From NCBI RefSeq assembly GCF_029945925.1, contig NZ_JAQSDN010000021.1, positions 1-55,030 on the forward strand: a stretch of 55,030 nt of DNA, written 5' to 3'. A program made the translations under genes and the position numbers. Source of the DNA: Polaromonas sp. (lineage in GTDB: Bacteria; Pseudomonadota; Gammaproteobacteria; Burkholderiales; Burkholderiaceae_C). Under the pieces are notes generated by a model that saw nothing but the letters and a program-made list of their open reading frames with translations, was not told the origin of the DNA and made no database searches. Positions within the stretch are counted from its first letter, which is position 1, and every line of letters starts with the position of its first letter. Positions 46,032 through 54,041 of the stretch are shown in pieces.

Positions 46032-46108
46032 AGGGGTGTCGCCAAGTTGGTTAAGGCACCGGATTTTGATTCCGGCATTCGCAGGTTCGAATCCTTCCAC
46101 CCCTGCCA
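46032..46108 (+). tRNA. tRNA-Gln(UUG)
   Basis: This 77-base gene has acceptor AGGGGTG pairing with CACCCCT, discriminator G and an encoded CCA. The anticodon stem CCGGA/TCCGG encloses TTTTGAT with anticodon TTG, and the T arm is CGCAGGTTCGAATCCTTCC. It lies between ispE and prs, a conserved Burkholderiales position. Confidence 0.96.
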
Positions 46109-46354
46109 AAATTTTCGGGTCCCATGTGGGGCCCGTGTTTTTAGGCCACCCGACAACGGGGGCCGTGCTCGCTGACTGTTGAGTGTCTCCGGTGAAGGCT
46201 CTGCCTGCGCAATTCAGCCACTGAATTGGCTGGGCAGGAAATGGCCAGAAGCCGCATTGACATGGAACGGACACAGGGCGTCCGTGTTGTCAGTGCGCTT
46301 ACTGCTTTTATCCATTCAGCAACGTTTTCTTCCTGGACACCCGCTGGGCCACAC

Positions 46355-47329
46355 ATGCAACCGCACCACTCCGACTTCATGCTTTTCACGGGCAATGCCA
46401 ATCCGAGCATGGCATCCGAGATCGCCCAGCATCTGGGCATTTCGCTGGGAGCCGCCCATGTGGGACGTTTTTCCGACGGAGAAGTCACGGTCGAGATCCA
46501 GCAGAATGTGCGGGCGCGTGACGTGTTTGTGGTGCAGTCCACCTGCGCGCCGACCAATGAAAACCTGATGGAACTGCTGATCATGGTCGACGCGCTCAAG
46601 CGTGCCTCGGCCGAGCGCATTTCCGCGGTGATCCCCTACTTCGGCTACGCCCGGCAGGACCGCCGCCCGCGTTCGGCACGCGTGCCCATCAGCGCCAAGG
46701 TGGTGGCCAACATGCTGCAGGCCGTCGGTGTCTCGCGCGTGCTGACCATGGACCTGCACGCCGACCAGATCCAGGGCTTTTTTGACATCCCGGTGGACAA
46801 CATCTACGCCTCGCCCGTGCTGCTGGGCGACCTGCGCCAGAAAAACTACAACGACCTGATGGTGGTGTCGCCCGACGTCGGCGGCGTGGTGCGTGCCCGC
46901 GCCCTGGCCAAACAGCTCGGCTGCGACATGGCGATCATCGACAAGCGCCGGCCCAAGGCCAATGTGTCGGAAGTCATGCACGTGATCGGCGACATCGACG
47001 GGCGCAACTGCGTCATCATGGACGACATGATCGACACGGCCGGCACGCTGGTCAAGGCCGCCGAGGTGCTCAAGGAGCGCGGCGCCAAAAAGGTGTACGC
47101 CTATTGCACGCACCCGATATTTTCGGGCCCCGCGATTGAACGCATTGCGCAGGGCGAAGCCCTCGACGAAGTGGTGATCACCAACACCATTCCCCTGAGC
47201 CAGGCCGCGCAGGACTGCAAGAAAATTCGCCAGCTCTCCGTGGCGCCGCTGATTGCCGAGACAATCCAGCGCATCGCCAACGGTGAGTCGGTCATGAGTT
47301 TGTTCTCGGACCAGGACAACCTGTTCTGA
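46355..47329 (+). CDS. prs: Ribose-phosphate pyrophosphokinase (PRPP synthase)
   Basis: Prs makes PRPP for nucleotide, His and Trp synthesis. The 324-residue protein starts [19 protein letters not shown]; this start matches the usual betaproteobacterial form, though ATG 46379 is possible. Motifs include [29 protein letters not shown], the divalent-cation site [11 protein letters not shown], and the PRPP loop [13 protein letters not shown]. Upstream lies a 246-base region with tRNA-Gln; a terminator follows the stop. PRPP synthase sits just after ispE and the tRNA, as in many Betaproteobacteria. Confidence 0.97.
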   Translation: MQPHHSDFMLFTGNANPSMASEIAQHLGISLGAAHVGRFSDGEVTVEIQQNVRARDVFVVQSTCAPTNENLMELLIMVDALKRASAERISAVIPYFGYARQDRRPRSARVPISAKVVANMLQAVGVSRVLTMDLHADQIQGFFDIPVDNIYASPVLLGDLRQKNYNDLMVVSPDVGGVVRARALAKQLGCDMAIIDKRRPKANVSEVMHVIGDIDGRNCVIMDDMIDTAGTLVKAAEVLKERGAKKVYAYCTHPIFSGPAIERIAQGEALDEVVITNTIPLSQAAQDCKKIRQLSVAPLIAETIQRIANGESVMSLFSDQDNLF

Positions 47330-47346
47330 TCCAGGACAAAAAGCCG

Positions 47347-47379
47347 GCTGCCGCAGCACCATGCTGCAGCAGCTTTTTT
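47347..47379 (+). terminator. Terminator after prs
   Basis: GCTGCCGCAGCA and TGCTGCAGCAGC pair with one mismatch over CCA (47347-47373), followed by six T. It would separate prs from rplY transcripts at least in part. Confidence 0.8.
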
Positions 47380-47469
47380 ACGGAAAGTTTCAGAAATCCG
47401 GAACCGGATGGATGGAATTTTCCAATGTCGGGGTGAGCTGGTCGCGGCCCACCTCTTTTGGAGAAGATT

Positions 47470-48168
47470 ATGAAATTCGTCGCTTTTGAGCGCGCCAAGC
47501 AGGGTACGGGTGCGAGCCGCCGTCTCCGCATCACGGGCCGCACGCCCGGTATCGTTTACGGTGGCACCGGTGAACCGTCGCTGATCGAACTCGATCACAA
47601 CGCACTGTGGCACGCCATCAAGAAAGAAGCTTTCCACGCTTCCGTCCTCGAGATGGAACTGGAAGGCAAGACACAAAAGGTCTTGCTGCGCGATCTGCAG
47701 ATGCACCCGTTCAAGCAACTGGTCCTGCACATCGACTTCCAGCGCGTCGACGCGAAGACCCGCCTGACCATGAAAGTGCCACTGCACTACAGCGGCCAGG
47801 AAGAGTCCCCTGCGGTCAAGGCCGAAAACTGCCTGGTCAACCACGTGCTGACCGAGCTGAGCATTTCCTGCCTGCCCAAAGACCTGCCTGAATTCATCGC
47901 CGTCGATCTGAGCGGCCTGAAAAAAGGCACTTCGCTGCACGTCAAGGACATCACGCTGCCCAAAGGCGTGAAGTTTGTCGCCAAAGGCGGCCTGGACAAC
48001 CCGGTGCTGGTGTCGGTTTCTGCCGTTTCGGAAGAAGCTGAAGCCGATGCCGCCGCTGCTGCTGCTGCTGCCGCGCCTGTGGATCCCAAGGCCGCCAAGG
48101 CCGCTGCCGCCAAGGAAGCCAAAGCCGGCGCCAAGTCTGACGCTGCCAAGCCTGCTGCCAAGAAGTAA
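47470..48168 (+). CDS. rplY: Large-subunit ribosomal protein L25, CTC type
   Basis: bL25 binds 5S rRNA. The 232-residue long form has the N-terminal 5S-binding domain (1-95, [26 protein letters not shown]), the C-terminal CTC domain (about 96-188), and an Ala/Lys-rich tail (about 190-232) with low complexity. E. coli L25 has only the first domain (94 aa); the CTC form is usual in Betaproteobacteria. GGAGAAG precedes ATG 47470; an in-frame TTG four codons upstream is rejected. pth follows after a terminator. Confidence 0.96.
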   Translation: MKFVAFERAKQGTGASRRLRITGRTPGIVYGGTGEPSLIELDHNALWHAIKKEAFHASVLEMELEGKTQKVLLRDLQMHPFKQLVLHIDFQRVDAKTRLTMKVPLHYSGQEESPAVKAENCLVNHVLTELSISCLPKDLPEFIAVDLSGLKKGTSLHVKDITLPKGVKFVAKGGLDNPVLVSVSAVSEEAEADAAAAAAAAAPVDPKAAKAAAAKEAKAGAKSDAAKPAAKK

Positions 48169-48198
48169 TTCATGACGGCACTGGCCTGAAACGGCCCG

Positions 48199-48236
48199 CG
48201 GCCCTTGTCCTCCCCGGAGGTCAAGGGCCGTTTTTC
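48199..48236 (+). terminator. Rho-independent terminator after rplY
   Basis: CGGCCCTTG (48199-48207) and CAAGGGCCG (48222-48230) are perfect arms over a 14-base loop that itself contains TCC/GGA pairing, followed by TTTTTCTT. Confidence 0.88.
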
Positions 48237-48315
48237 TTGGGAGAAGGTCTTGCTGCACCCATAATCCGGTGGCGGGCCCCACCTGCAGACCGCTTTTTCC
48301 CTCTCATCACACAGC

Positions 48316-48942
48316 ATGATCAAACTTTTTGTAGGCTTGGGAAACCCCGGCCCTGAATACGAGGCGACCCGCCACAACGCCGGTTTCTGGTGGACCGAGG
48401 CGCTGGCGCGCGAACTCAAGCTGAGCCTGGCACTCGACAAGAACTACCACGGCCGCGTCGGCCGCACCACCATCAAGGGCCAGACCGTCTGGCTGCTCGA
48501 GCCGCTGACCTTCATGAACCTGTCGGGCAAGTCGGTGGCGGCGCTGGCGCGTTTTTTCAAGATCGCGCCCGAAGAGATCCTGGTGGCCCATGACGAGCTC
48601 GACATCGTGCCCGGCCAGGCCAAGCTCAAGTTCGGCGGCAGCCACGCCGGGCACAACGGCCTGCGCGACATCCATGCCCAGCTGGGCACGGGCGACTACT
48701 GGCGCCTGCGCATAGGCGTCGGCCACCCGGGCGTGAAGTCCGAAGTCATCAACTGGGTGCTGAAAAAACCGTCCCAGGAACACCGCGCGGCGATCGAGGA
48801 CAGCATCGCGCGCGCGCTCAAGGCCGTGCCCGACCTGCTGGCCGGCGAGATGGAAAAAGCCACCATGCTGATCCACACCAGCGCCCCGCAGCGGCCCAAG
48901 CCGCCGCGCAAGCCTGAGCCTGACGACTCCGTCAACGATTAG
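48316..48942 (+). CDS. pth: Peptidyl-tRNA hydrolase
   Basis: Pth releases tRNA from prematurely dropped peptidyl-tRNA. The 208-residue protein has [20 protein letters not shown] with the catalytic His20 and Asn10 equivalents, [32 protein letters not shown] with the catalytic Asp, and [13 protein letters not shown]. The C-terminal 20 residues are Pro/Lys-rich. It follows rplY, the usual pair in this group. Confidence 0.96.
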   Translation: MIKLFVGLGNPGPEYEATRHNAGFWWTEALARELKLSLALDKNYHGRVGRTTIKGQTVWLLEPLTFMNLSGKSVAALARFFKIAPEEILVAHDELDIVPGQAKLKFGGSHAGHNGLRDIHAQLGTGDYWRLRIGVGHPGVKSEVINWVLKKPSQEHRAAIEDSIARALKAVPDLLAGEMEKATMLIHTSAPQRPKPPRKPEPDDSVND

Positions 48943-49097
48943 CGGCTTCACGCTGCGACAGCAGTCTGCCCCGGACAGTAGTTCCGACTCCCCACTCCCA
49001 CCCCTCACCCCTGCCCTCGCCCCGCTGGGCGATGGAGGGGGACTTCATTGGCCGCGTGTGCTGCCACCGCGTGCAAACGTGGCGGCCGCTTGGCTCC

Positions 49098-49124
49098 GAC
49101 ATGACGCGCTTCGCGCGTCATGTC
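49098..49124. repeat. Perfect 12-bp hairpin GACATGACGCGC
   Basis: GACATGACGCGC (49098-49109) and GCGCGTCATGTC (49113-49124) are exact complements over a TTC loop. No U-tract is present. Confidence 0.8.
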
Positions 49125-49267
49125 TCCCCGCACCCGATCCCGAGCCCGCATTTGTGCCCCCACCCGTCGGGCTGGGCCGAGGAGCGCAGGCAAAAGCGGA
49201 TAAGGGCTCGCGATTGTCTGAGGCGAAGCCGAGTTCGAGCGAGGCCCCGCTTTTACCAAGCACCGGA

Positions 49268-49367
49268 GGTTGCCCGCAGCGAAGCGGAGGGACCCAGACC
49301 ATCGGGTCGCCTTTTCTTTGGTGACTTTCTTTTGACGCAAAAGAAAGTTACTTGCCGCCGGGCAACC
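49268..49367. repeat. Inverted-repeat element with ACTTTCTTTTG/CAAAAGAAAGT core
   Basis: Outer arms GGTTGCCCG (49268-49276) and CGGGCAACC (49359-49367) enclose a perfect inner hairpin ACTTTCTTTTG (49324-49334), ACG, CAAAAGAAAGT (49338-49348). The inner part resembles a dispersed repeat common in Burkholderiales and Xanthomonadales genomes. The outer arms give it a miniature-transposon look, but I see no target-site duplication. Confidence 0.65.
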
Positions 49368-49468
49368 CCCGGCCAACAAGCATTAGCGAACTAAAAAGAT
49401 TGAAGGAAAAAAGGCTTCGACCCTTCGGCAAGCTCGGCCCGAACGGAGTCAGAGGAGCGCCCCCATGG

Positions 49469-49489
49469 ATCCCGGATCACGTCCGGGAT
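49469..49489. repeat. Short palindromic element ATCCCGGA/TCCGGGAT
   Basis: ATCCCGGA (49469-49476) and TCCGGGAT (49482-49489) pair over TCACG, followed by GACAGATG. It resembles the CCCGGGATGACA-type repeat found between genes in many bacteria. Confidence 0.6.
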
Positions 49490-49509
49490 GACAGATGCGG
49501 GAAGAGGTT

Positions 49510-49562
49510 GCTATGAATTCAATAGCCTCTTGCGCCCACCAGACAAGGGCTGGAGGCCAAAA
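49510..49562 (+). repeat. Interspersed repeat copy downstream of the ferredoxin gene
   Basis: GCTATGAATTCAATAGCCTC, then TTGCGCCC, ACCAGAC and AAGGGCTGGAGGCCAAAA match the consensus closely. It ends four bases before the ferredoxin stop. Confidence 0.75.
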
Positions 49563-49565
49563 AAA

Positions 49566-49847
49566 CTATGAAGAACGCGATTCCACCGCCGCCACAGGCT
49601 GCTCCGCCTGCAAGCGCTGGTACTTCTGCCAGAGCGTTTCATGGTCTTCGATGAAGGCCGGGTTGACGGGAATACACGCCACCGGGCAGACCTGCACACA
49701 TTGCGGCTCATCGAAATGCCCGACGCACTCGGTGCAGCGTTGCGGGTCGATCTCGTAGATTTCCTTGCCCAGGTAAATCGCCTGGTTCGGGCATTCGGGT
49801 TCGCACACGTCGCAGTTGATGCACTCGTCGGTGATCAGCAAGGCCAT
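49566..49847 (-). CDS. YfhL-type 2[4Fe-4S] ferredoxin
   Basis: This 93-residue ferredoxin carries electrons through two 4Fe-4S clusters. It has CINCDVCEPECPNQAI (first set) and CTECVGHFDEPQCVQVCP (second set); the seven-residue insertion between the second and third Cys of the second set and the C-terminal helix (about 65-85) are typical of the Allochromatium/YfhL type. The ATG at 49847 lies two bases after the coaD stop, and the pair plus rsmD run leftward as an operon. The redox partner is unknown. Upstream in-frame starts inside coaD are rejected. Confidence 0.93.
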   Translation of the reverse strand: MALLITDECINCDVCEPECPNQAIYLGKEIYEIDPQRCTECVGHFDEPQCVQVCPVACIPVNPAFIEDHETLWQKYQRLQAEQPVAAVESRSS

Positions 49848-49849
49848 GG

Positions 49850-50353
49850 TCAGCCCTCTTTCTGCGCCTGCTGCAGGGCGATGGCGACATTGGCGCTGAC
49901 CATCTGGCCCACATCGCCGCCGAGCTTGCTGATCTCGCGCACCAGCGTGCTGCTGATACATTGCAGCGGCGCGTCCGGCAGCAAAAACACGGTTTCCACC
50001 TGGGGCCGCAGCTTGCGGTTCATCGCGGCCATCTGCGCCTCGTAGTCAAAATCGGTGAGGTGGCGCACGCCGCGCACCACGGCCACGGCCTGCTGGGCCG
50101 CGCAAAAATCCATGATCAGGCCGTCGAACGGCAGGACGCTGACGTTGGCCATGCCCTGCGTTTCCTCGCGCACCTGCTGCAGGCGCGCATCCAGGCTGAA
50201 CAGCGTTTTCTTGTGGTGCGCCACAGCCACACCGATGATGAGCCGGTCAAACAGCCCGGCCGCGCGGCGCACGATGTCCTGGTGCCCGAGCGTGAAGGGG
50301 TCGAAGGTGCCGGAATAAACCGCCACACGGGAACTCGGGGTGCTTGTCGCCAT
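49850..50353 (-). CDS. coaD: Phosphopantetheine adenylyltransferase
   Basis: CoaD makes dephospho-CoA, the penultimate step of coenzyme A synthesis. The 167-residue protein has VYSGTFDPFTLGHQDIVRRA with the T/HxGH-type nucleotidyltransferase motif, GVRHLTDFDYEAQMAAMN, TVFLLPDA and ISSTLVREISKLGGDV. Length is normal. It lies 54 bases downstream of rsmD and is followed at once by the ferredoxin gene, the standard rsmD-coaD-fdx order in Betaproteobacteria. Confidence 0.97.
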   Translation of the reverse strand: MATSTPSSRVAVYSGTFDPFTLGHQDIVRRAAGLFDRLIIGVAVAHHKKTLFSLDARLQQVREETQGMANVSVLPFDGLIMDFCAAQQAVAVVRGVRHLTDFDYEAQMAAMNRKLRPQVETVFLLPDAPLQCISSTLVREISKLGGDVGQMVSANVAIALQQAQKEG

Positions 50354-50407
50354 GCGGCAATTATGCCCGCCTGACCGTGGGGCCGCCTGTCCCTGCCGCC
50401 TGCAGGG

Positions 50408-51070
50408 CTACGCGCCTTCCAGCGAAACGCCCTTGCGGACCAGCAAGTGAAAGTGCACCGCGCCGGCCTTGCCGCTGCGATGCAGCTGCAGGCCGTAGTC
50501 GGCCAGTGCCTCATCGGTCCAGGCTTGCGGCGCCTCGAGGTAGACATAACCGGGCTCGGCCACCACCTGCGCCGCCGCCTTGAGCGCAGGCTCGAACAGC
50601 GGCGAGTCAAACGGCGGGTCCAGGAACACCAGTTGCATGCTGCCGGGGGACAGGCGCCGGAGAACGGAAACGCCGTCGCCGCGCTCCACCCGCACCATGT
50701 CGGCGTGCAGCCTGGCCTGCAGAGCCTTGAGCTGGTCCACCAGACCGGCATCCTGCTCGCACAGCAGCACCTCGGCAGCGCCGCGCGAGGCGGCTTCAAA
50801 ACCCAGCACGCCGGTGCCGGCAAACACGTCGATGCAGCGCCAGCCGGTCAGGTCCTGGCCCAGCCAGTTGAACAGGGTCTCGCGCACGCGGTCGGGCGTC
50901 GGGCGCAGGCCGGGTTTGTTGGCCACCGGCAGCTTGGTGCGTTTGTACTGCCCGCCGATGATGCGGATCTCGCCCGGCGGCACGGACTTGCGGCCCACCA
51001 CCTTGCCCGATTTCGGGCGCGGGGCGGCAGTCTTGGGGGTTTTGTTGTCGGAAGCTGGGGTGTATTTCAT
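50408..51070 (-). CDS. rsmD: 16S rRNA (guanine-966-N2)-methyltransferase
   Basis: RsmD methylates G966 of 16S rRNA in the assembled small subunit. The 220-residue protein has a Lys-rich N-terminal extension (about 1-30, PAPRPKSGKVVGRK type), then IRIIGGQYKRTKLPV, RPTPDRVRETLFNWLG, the SAM-binding CIDVFAGTGVLGFEA, and the catalytic LVFLDPPFDSPLF. It lies 40 bases after the second M16 peptidase gene on the same strand and probably shares its transcript. Confidence 0.96.
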   Translation of the reverse strand: MKYTPASDNKTPKTAAPRPKSGKVVGRKSVPPGEIRIIGGQYKRTKLPVANKPGLRPTPDRVRETLFNWLGQDLTGWRCIDVFAGTGVLGFEAASRGAAEVLLCEQDAGLVDQLKALQARLHADMVRVERGDGVSVLRRLSPGSMQLVFLDPPFDSPLFEPALKAAAQVVAEPGYVYLEAPQAWTDEALADYGLQLHRSGKAGAVHFHLLVRKGVSLEGA

Positions 51071-51110
51071 GTGCGGCGCTTGGGAACGATCCCAAAAAAG
51101 GACGTGCCGT

Positions 51111-52469
51111 TTACTGGGAAGCAGACCCTAGGATAACAGTCACCATTTTTTCAGGCTGCAGCTTGCGCGCAAACGCGGCCTTGACCTCCGCCACACTGAC
51201 TTTGGCGATGCGGTCGGTCCAGGTGTCCAGGTAATCGAGCGGCAAGTCGTTCCAGGCGATGTTGGCCAGGTTGCCGAGCAGCTTGCGGTTACTATCGATC
51301 AGCAGCGGGAAGCCGCCTATCAGGTTGTCCTTGGCGGCCTGGAGCTCGGCCTGTGTCGGGCCTTCGGCGACAAATTTCGCAATCACCTCACGGGCGACCC
51401 CGGTGGCCTGCGCGGCCTGGTCGGGTCGCGTCTGCAGGCCCACGGTGAACGCACCGGCATGGCGGCCCGGCGAAAAATAGCTGGAGACGCTGTAGCTGAG
51501 GCCGCGTTTTTCGCGCACCTCTTCGGTCAGGCGCGAGACAAAGCCGCCACCGCCCAGCACATAGTTGCCCAGGGTGAGGGCATAAAAATCAGGGTCGTTG
51601 CGCTTGTAGCCGGGCTGGCCCATCAGCACATGCGCCTGGGCCGAGTCAAACGGGATGGTGATCACCTGCCCGCGCTCCAGCGGCGCCACCTCGGCCACCG
51701 CCGGCAGCGGCGGCACTGCCGCACAGTCGCCTTGGGGCAGGCGCGCGAGCAGCCCCGTCACCAGCGTGTCGGCCTGCGCGCGTGTCAATGCCCCCACAAT
51801 GCTGACCCGGGCGTGGCAGGGCGTGATGTAGCGCGCATGAAAGGCCCGCATGTCGGCCACGCTGACGCGCCCCAGGCTGGCTTCGCTGATTTCATGGCCG
51901 TAGGGATGGCTGCCGTACACCGCTTCTGAAAAAGCGCGGGCCACCCGGTAGCCGGGCCGGGTGTAGGCCTCCTTGAGCTGGGCCAGCATGCGCTGGCGGT
52001 CGCGCTGCCACACCGGGTCCGGAAACGAGGGTTCCGCGATCTGACGCGCGGCCAGCCGCATGGCCTGGCTCAGCAGGTCCGGCTCGGTCAGGCTGCGCAG
52101 TGAAAAGCTGAAACGGTCGGAGCCCGCCGATGCGCCGAACTGCGCGCCGAGATCGGCCCAGGCTTCGCCCAGCGCATTTTCATCGAGCGCGGGCTCGCCG
52201 CCGCGTGCCGCCACGCCCTTGGAAAGCAGCGACGCCGTGATCCCGGCCAGACCGGCCTGGTCGGCCGCGACACGCCGGCTGCCGGCATCGAAGTCCAGCT
52301 GCACATCGACCATGGCGATGGCCGGGCTTTCGACCAGGTAAACCCGGGCGCCGCCGGGCTGCGTCCAGTGCTGCACAGGAATCGCAGCCCATGAAAACAC
52401 GGGAGTAAATATGGCTGCAGCCCCTATCAGCAGGGCGCAAACAGCTCTTTTTTTGATAGCACTTGTCAC
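51111..52469 (-). CDS. M16 family zinc-peptidase homologue, non-catalytic partner
   Basis: This M16 (pitrilysin-like) protein has 452 residues from the GTG at 52469. That start gives a clean signal peptide (MTSAIKKRAVCALLIGAAA..., cleavage near FSWA). A TTG at 52529, overlapping the upstream stop, would add 20 residues before the basic region and is the alternative. The HxxEH zinc motif of M16 enzymes is absent where it should be (QAGLAGITASLLSKG), but the C-terminal domain with GGGGFVSRLTEEVREKRGLS is strong. It therefore pairs with the active partner encoded just upstream, like other periplasmic M16 pairs. The signal core is encoded by a repeat copy. Confidence 0.9.
   Translation of the reverse strand: MTSAIKKRAVCALLIGAAAIFTPVFSWAAIPVQHWTQPGGARVYLVESPAIAMVDVQLDFDAGSRRVAADQAGLAGITASLLSKGVAARGGEPALDENALGEAWADLGAQFGASAGSDRFSFSLRSLTEPDLLSQAMRLAARQIAEPSFPDPVWQRDRQRMLAQLKEAYTRPGYRVARAFSEAVYGSHPYGHEISEASLGRVSVADMRAFHARYITPCHARVSIVGALTRAQADTLVTGLLARLPQGDCAAVPPLPAVAEVAPLERGQVITIPFDSAQAHVLMGQPGYKRNDPDFYALTLGNYVLGGGGFVSRLTEEVREKRGLSYSVSSYFSPGRHAGAFTVGLQTRPDQAAQATGVAREVIAKFVAEGPTQAELQAAKDNLIGGFPLLIDSNRKLLGNLANIAWNDLPLDYLDTWTDRIAKVSVAEVKAAFARKLQPEKMVTVILGSASQ
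52408..52460 (-). repeat. Interspersed repeat copy inside the second M16 peptidase gene
   Basis: Read leftward: GCTATCAAAAAAAGAGCTGT, then TTGCGCCC, TGCTGAT and AGGGGCTGCAGCCATATT. It is fully in the coding region and encodes AIKKRAVCALLIGAAAI of the signal peptide. Confidence 0.75.
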
Positions 52470-52525
52470 AGGAGTTCCCGGAGAAATCAGGATGGAAGAA
52501 AACGCCAGTCGCGGGCGGACCGCGC

Positions 52526-53989
52526 TCAATGCCGCAGCCCCGCGGCAGGCACACGTTTGACGCGCCCCGGATCGGGCGGCTGCGGCAGCAAGTTGGCGAG
52601 GGTCAGCTGGTCGTCGCTGAAATAACGCGCCGCCACGGCCCGCACTTCGGCGCTGCTGATGCTGCGCAGCTGGCTGATCAGGCGCTCGTCGGTGTCGAGC
52701 GGCAGGCCGTTGACCCAGTAGGCACCCAGTCCGCGGGCCTGGCTGAACAGTGCATCGAGTTTGTAGGTCTCACTGGCCACCCACTGGGTCTTGACACGTT
52801 GGAGTTCGGCCTCGCTGACGCCTTCGCGGGCAATCAGCGCCACCTGCTGGCGCAGGGCGTCGGCCACCTGGTCAGCGGTTTTTCCGGCGGCCGGCACGCC
52901 ATCGAGCACAAAGACCTGCGGGCCGCGGCCGATCAGGCCGTTGGACGCGCCGGCACTGTCGGCAAGCCGGTTGTCACCCTGGGTCAGGGCGCGTTCCAGC
53001 CGCGCGCCGCTGTAACCGTCGAGCACGGCGGCCAGCACCGTCAGGGCCAGCGCATCGCGGTTGAAGGCGTCCCCCGTTCCCGGCGCGGCATCCACCGGCG
53101 ACTGCAAACCCGGCACCTTGTAGGACAAGCTCACATAGGCCTGGCTGGCCGGTGCCTTGAAGTCCATCCTGCGCAGGCCGGTCTGCACCGGCTCGATGCG
53201 CGGCTTGCGCGGCGGCACCGGACGGGCCGCCGCGGCGCCATAGTATTTTTCCGCCAGTCGCCGCACCTGCGCCACATCCACATCCCCGGCAATCACCACG
53301 GCCGCATTGGCCGGTACATACCAGCGCCGGTAAAACGCACGGGCATCGTCGGGCGTCATGGCCTCGAGGTCGCTCATCCAGCCCACGACCGGGCGCCGGT
53401 AAGGCGACGCCACGAAGGTCATGGCGTTGGCGGCTTCATGCATCAGCGCGCGCGGCGAGTCTTCGGTGCGCAGGCGGCGTTCTTCCTTGACGACCTCGAG
53501 TTCCCTGGTGAACTCCTCGTCGGCCCACTGGTTGCGGGCAAACCGGTCGGCCTCCAGGCGCATCACCTCTTCGAGCTTGCCCGAAGGGATTTGCTGGTAA
53601 TAACCAGTGGCATCCCGGGAAGTGAACGCGTTTTCGCGACCACCGAGCGCCGCGACACGGCGTGAAAACTCACCCGGCTTCAGGCTGGGTGTGCCCTTGA
53701 ACATCATGTGTTCCAGCACATGGGCCACGCCGGTGGTGCCGTCAACTTCGTCCATGGAGCCGACCCGCACCCAGAGCATGTGCGCCGCGGTGGGTGCACG
53801 CCGGTCGGTCTTGACGATGACGGTGAGGCCATTGGCCAGCTGGAACTGGGTGACGGGGGTGGCTGGAGCTGCGGTCTGGGCCAACGCGGGGCTGGCCAGA
53901 AAGAAGCTGAGGAGCAGGGGGAAAAGAGGGAAAAGAAGGAGAAGAGGAGCGTTGCGCGAGGGTGCCGGAAACCGGATAAACGTGCCCAT
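52526..53989 (-). CDS. M16 family zinc metallopeptidase, catalytic partner
   Basis: This 487-residue exported peptidase has a signal peptide (1-37, with a long Leu/Phe-rich core, ending ALAQ) and the inverted zinc motif HVLEH (His90, Glu93, His94) followed by MMFKGT; the third ligand lies in the ELEVVKEERR helix. The C-terminal inactive half contains GYSGARLERALTQGDN. ATG 53989 is chosen because AGGA lies six bases before it; an ATG at 54013 lacks a good site. The stop lies close to the next gene, and both M16 genes form an operon divergent from ftsY. It probably degrades peptides in the periplasm. Confidence 0.94.
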   Translation of the reverse strand: MGTFIRFPAPSRNAPLLLLFPLFPLLLSFFLASPALAQTAAPATPVTQFQLANGLTVIVKTDRRAPTAAHMLWVRVGSMDEVDGTTGVAHVLEHMMFKGTPSLKPGEFSRRVAALGGRENAFTSRDATGYYQQIPSGKLEEVMRLEADRFARNQWADEEFTRELEVVKEERRLRTEDSPRALMHEAANAMTFVASPYRRPVVGWMSDLEAMTPDDARAFYRRWYVPANAAVVIAGDVDVAQVRRLAEKYYGAAAARPVPPRKPRIEPVQTGLRRMDFKAPASQAYVSLSYKVPGLQSPVDAAPGTGDAFNRDALALTVLAAVLDGYSGARLERALTQGDNRLADSAGASNGLIGRGPQVFVLDGVPAAGKTADQVADALRQQVALIAREGVSEAELQRVKTQWVASETYKLDALFSQARGLGAYWVNGLPLDTDERLISQLRSISSAEVRAVAARYFSDDQLTLANLLPQPPDPGRVKRVPAAGLRH

Positions 53990-54041
53990 GAAATCCTGTG
54001 TGGTGTGTTTCATAGAATAGTGTGACTCCAAAGCACAACCA

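Larger units (their letters stand above)
48943..49565. other. Gene-free region made of several repeat types
   Basis: About 620 bases between convergent pth and ferredoxin genes. No coding frame is convincing. It holds at least four distinct palindromic or dispersed elements, listed separately, plus a C-rich stretch (48990-49024) and a GCTCGCGATTGTCTGAGGCG-type sequence that I know from other Comamonadaceae intergenic gaps. Confidence 0.6.

Noticed and set aside
46257..46285. TTGACA as the -35 of a prs promoter
   Set aside because: The hexamer is perfect, but no -10-like sequence lies 16-18 bases downstream.
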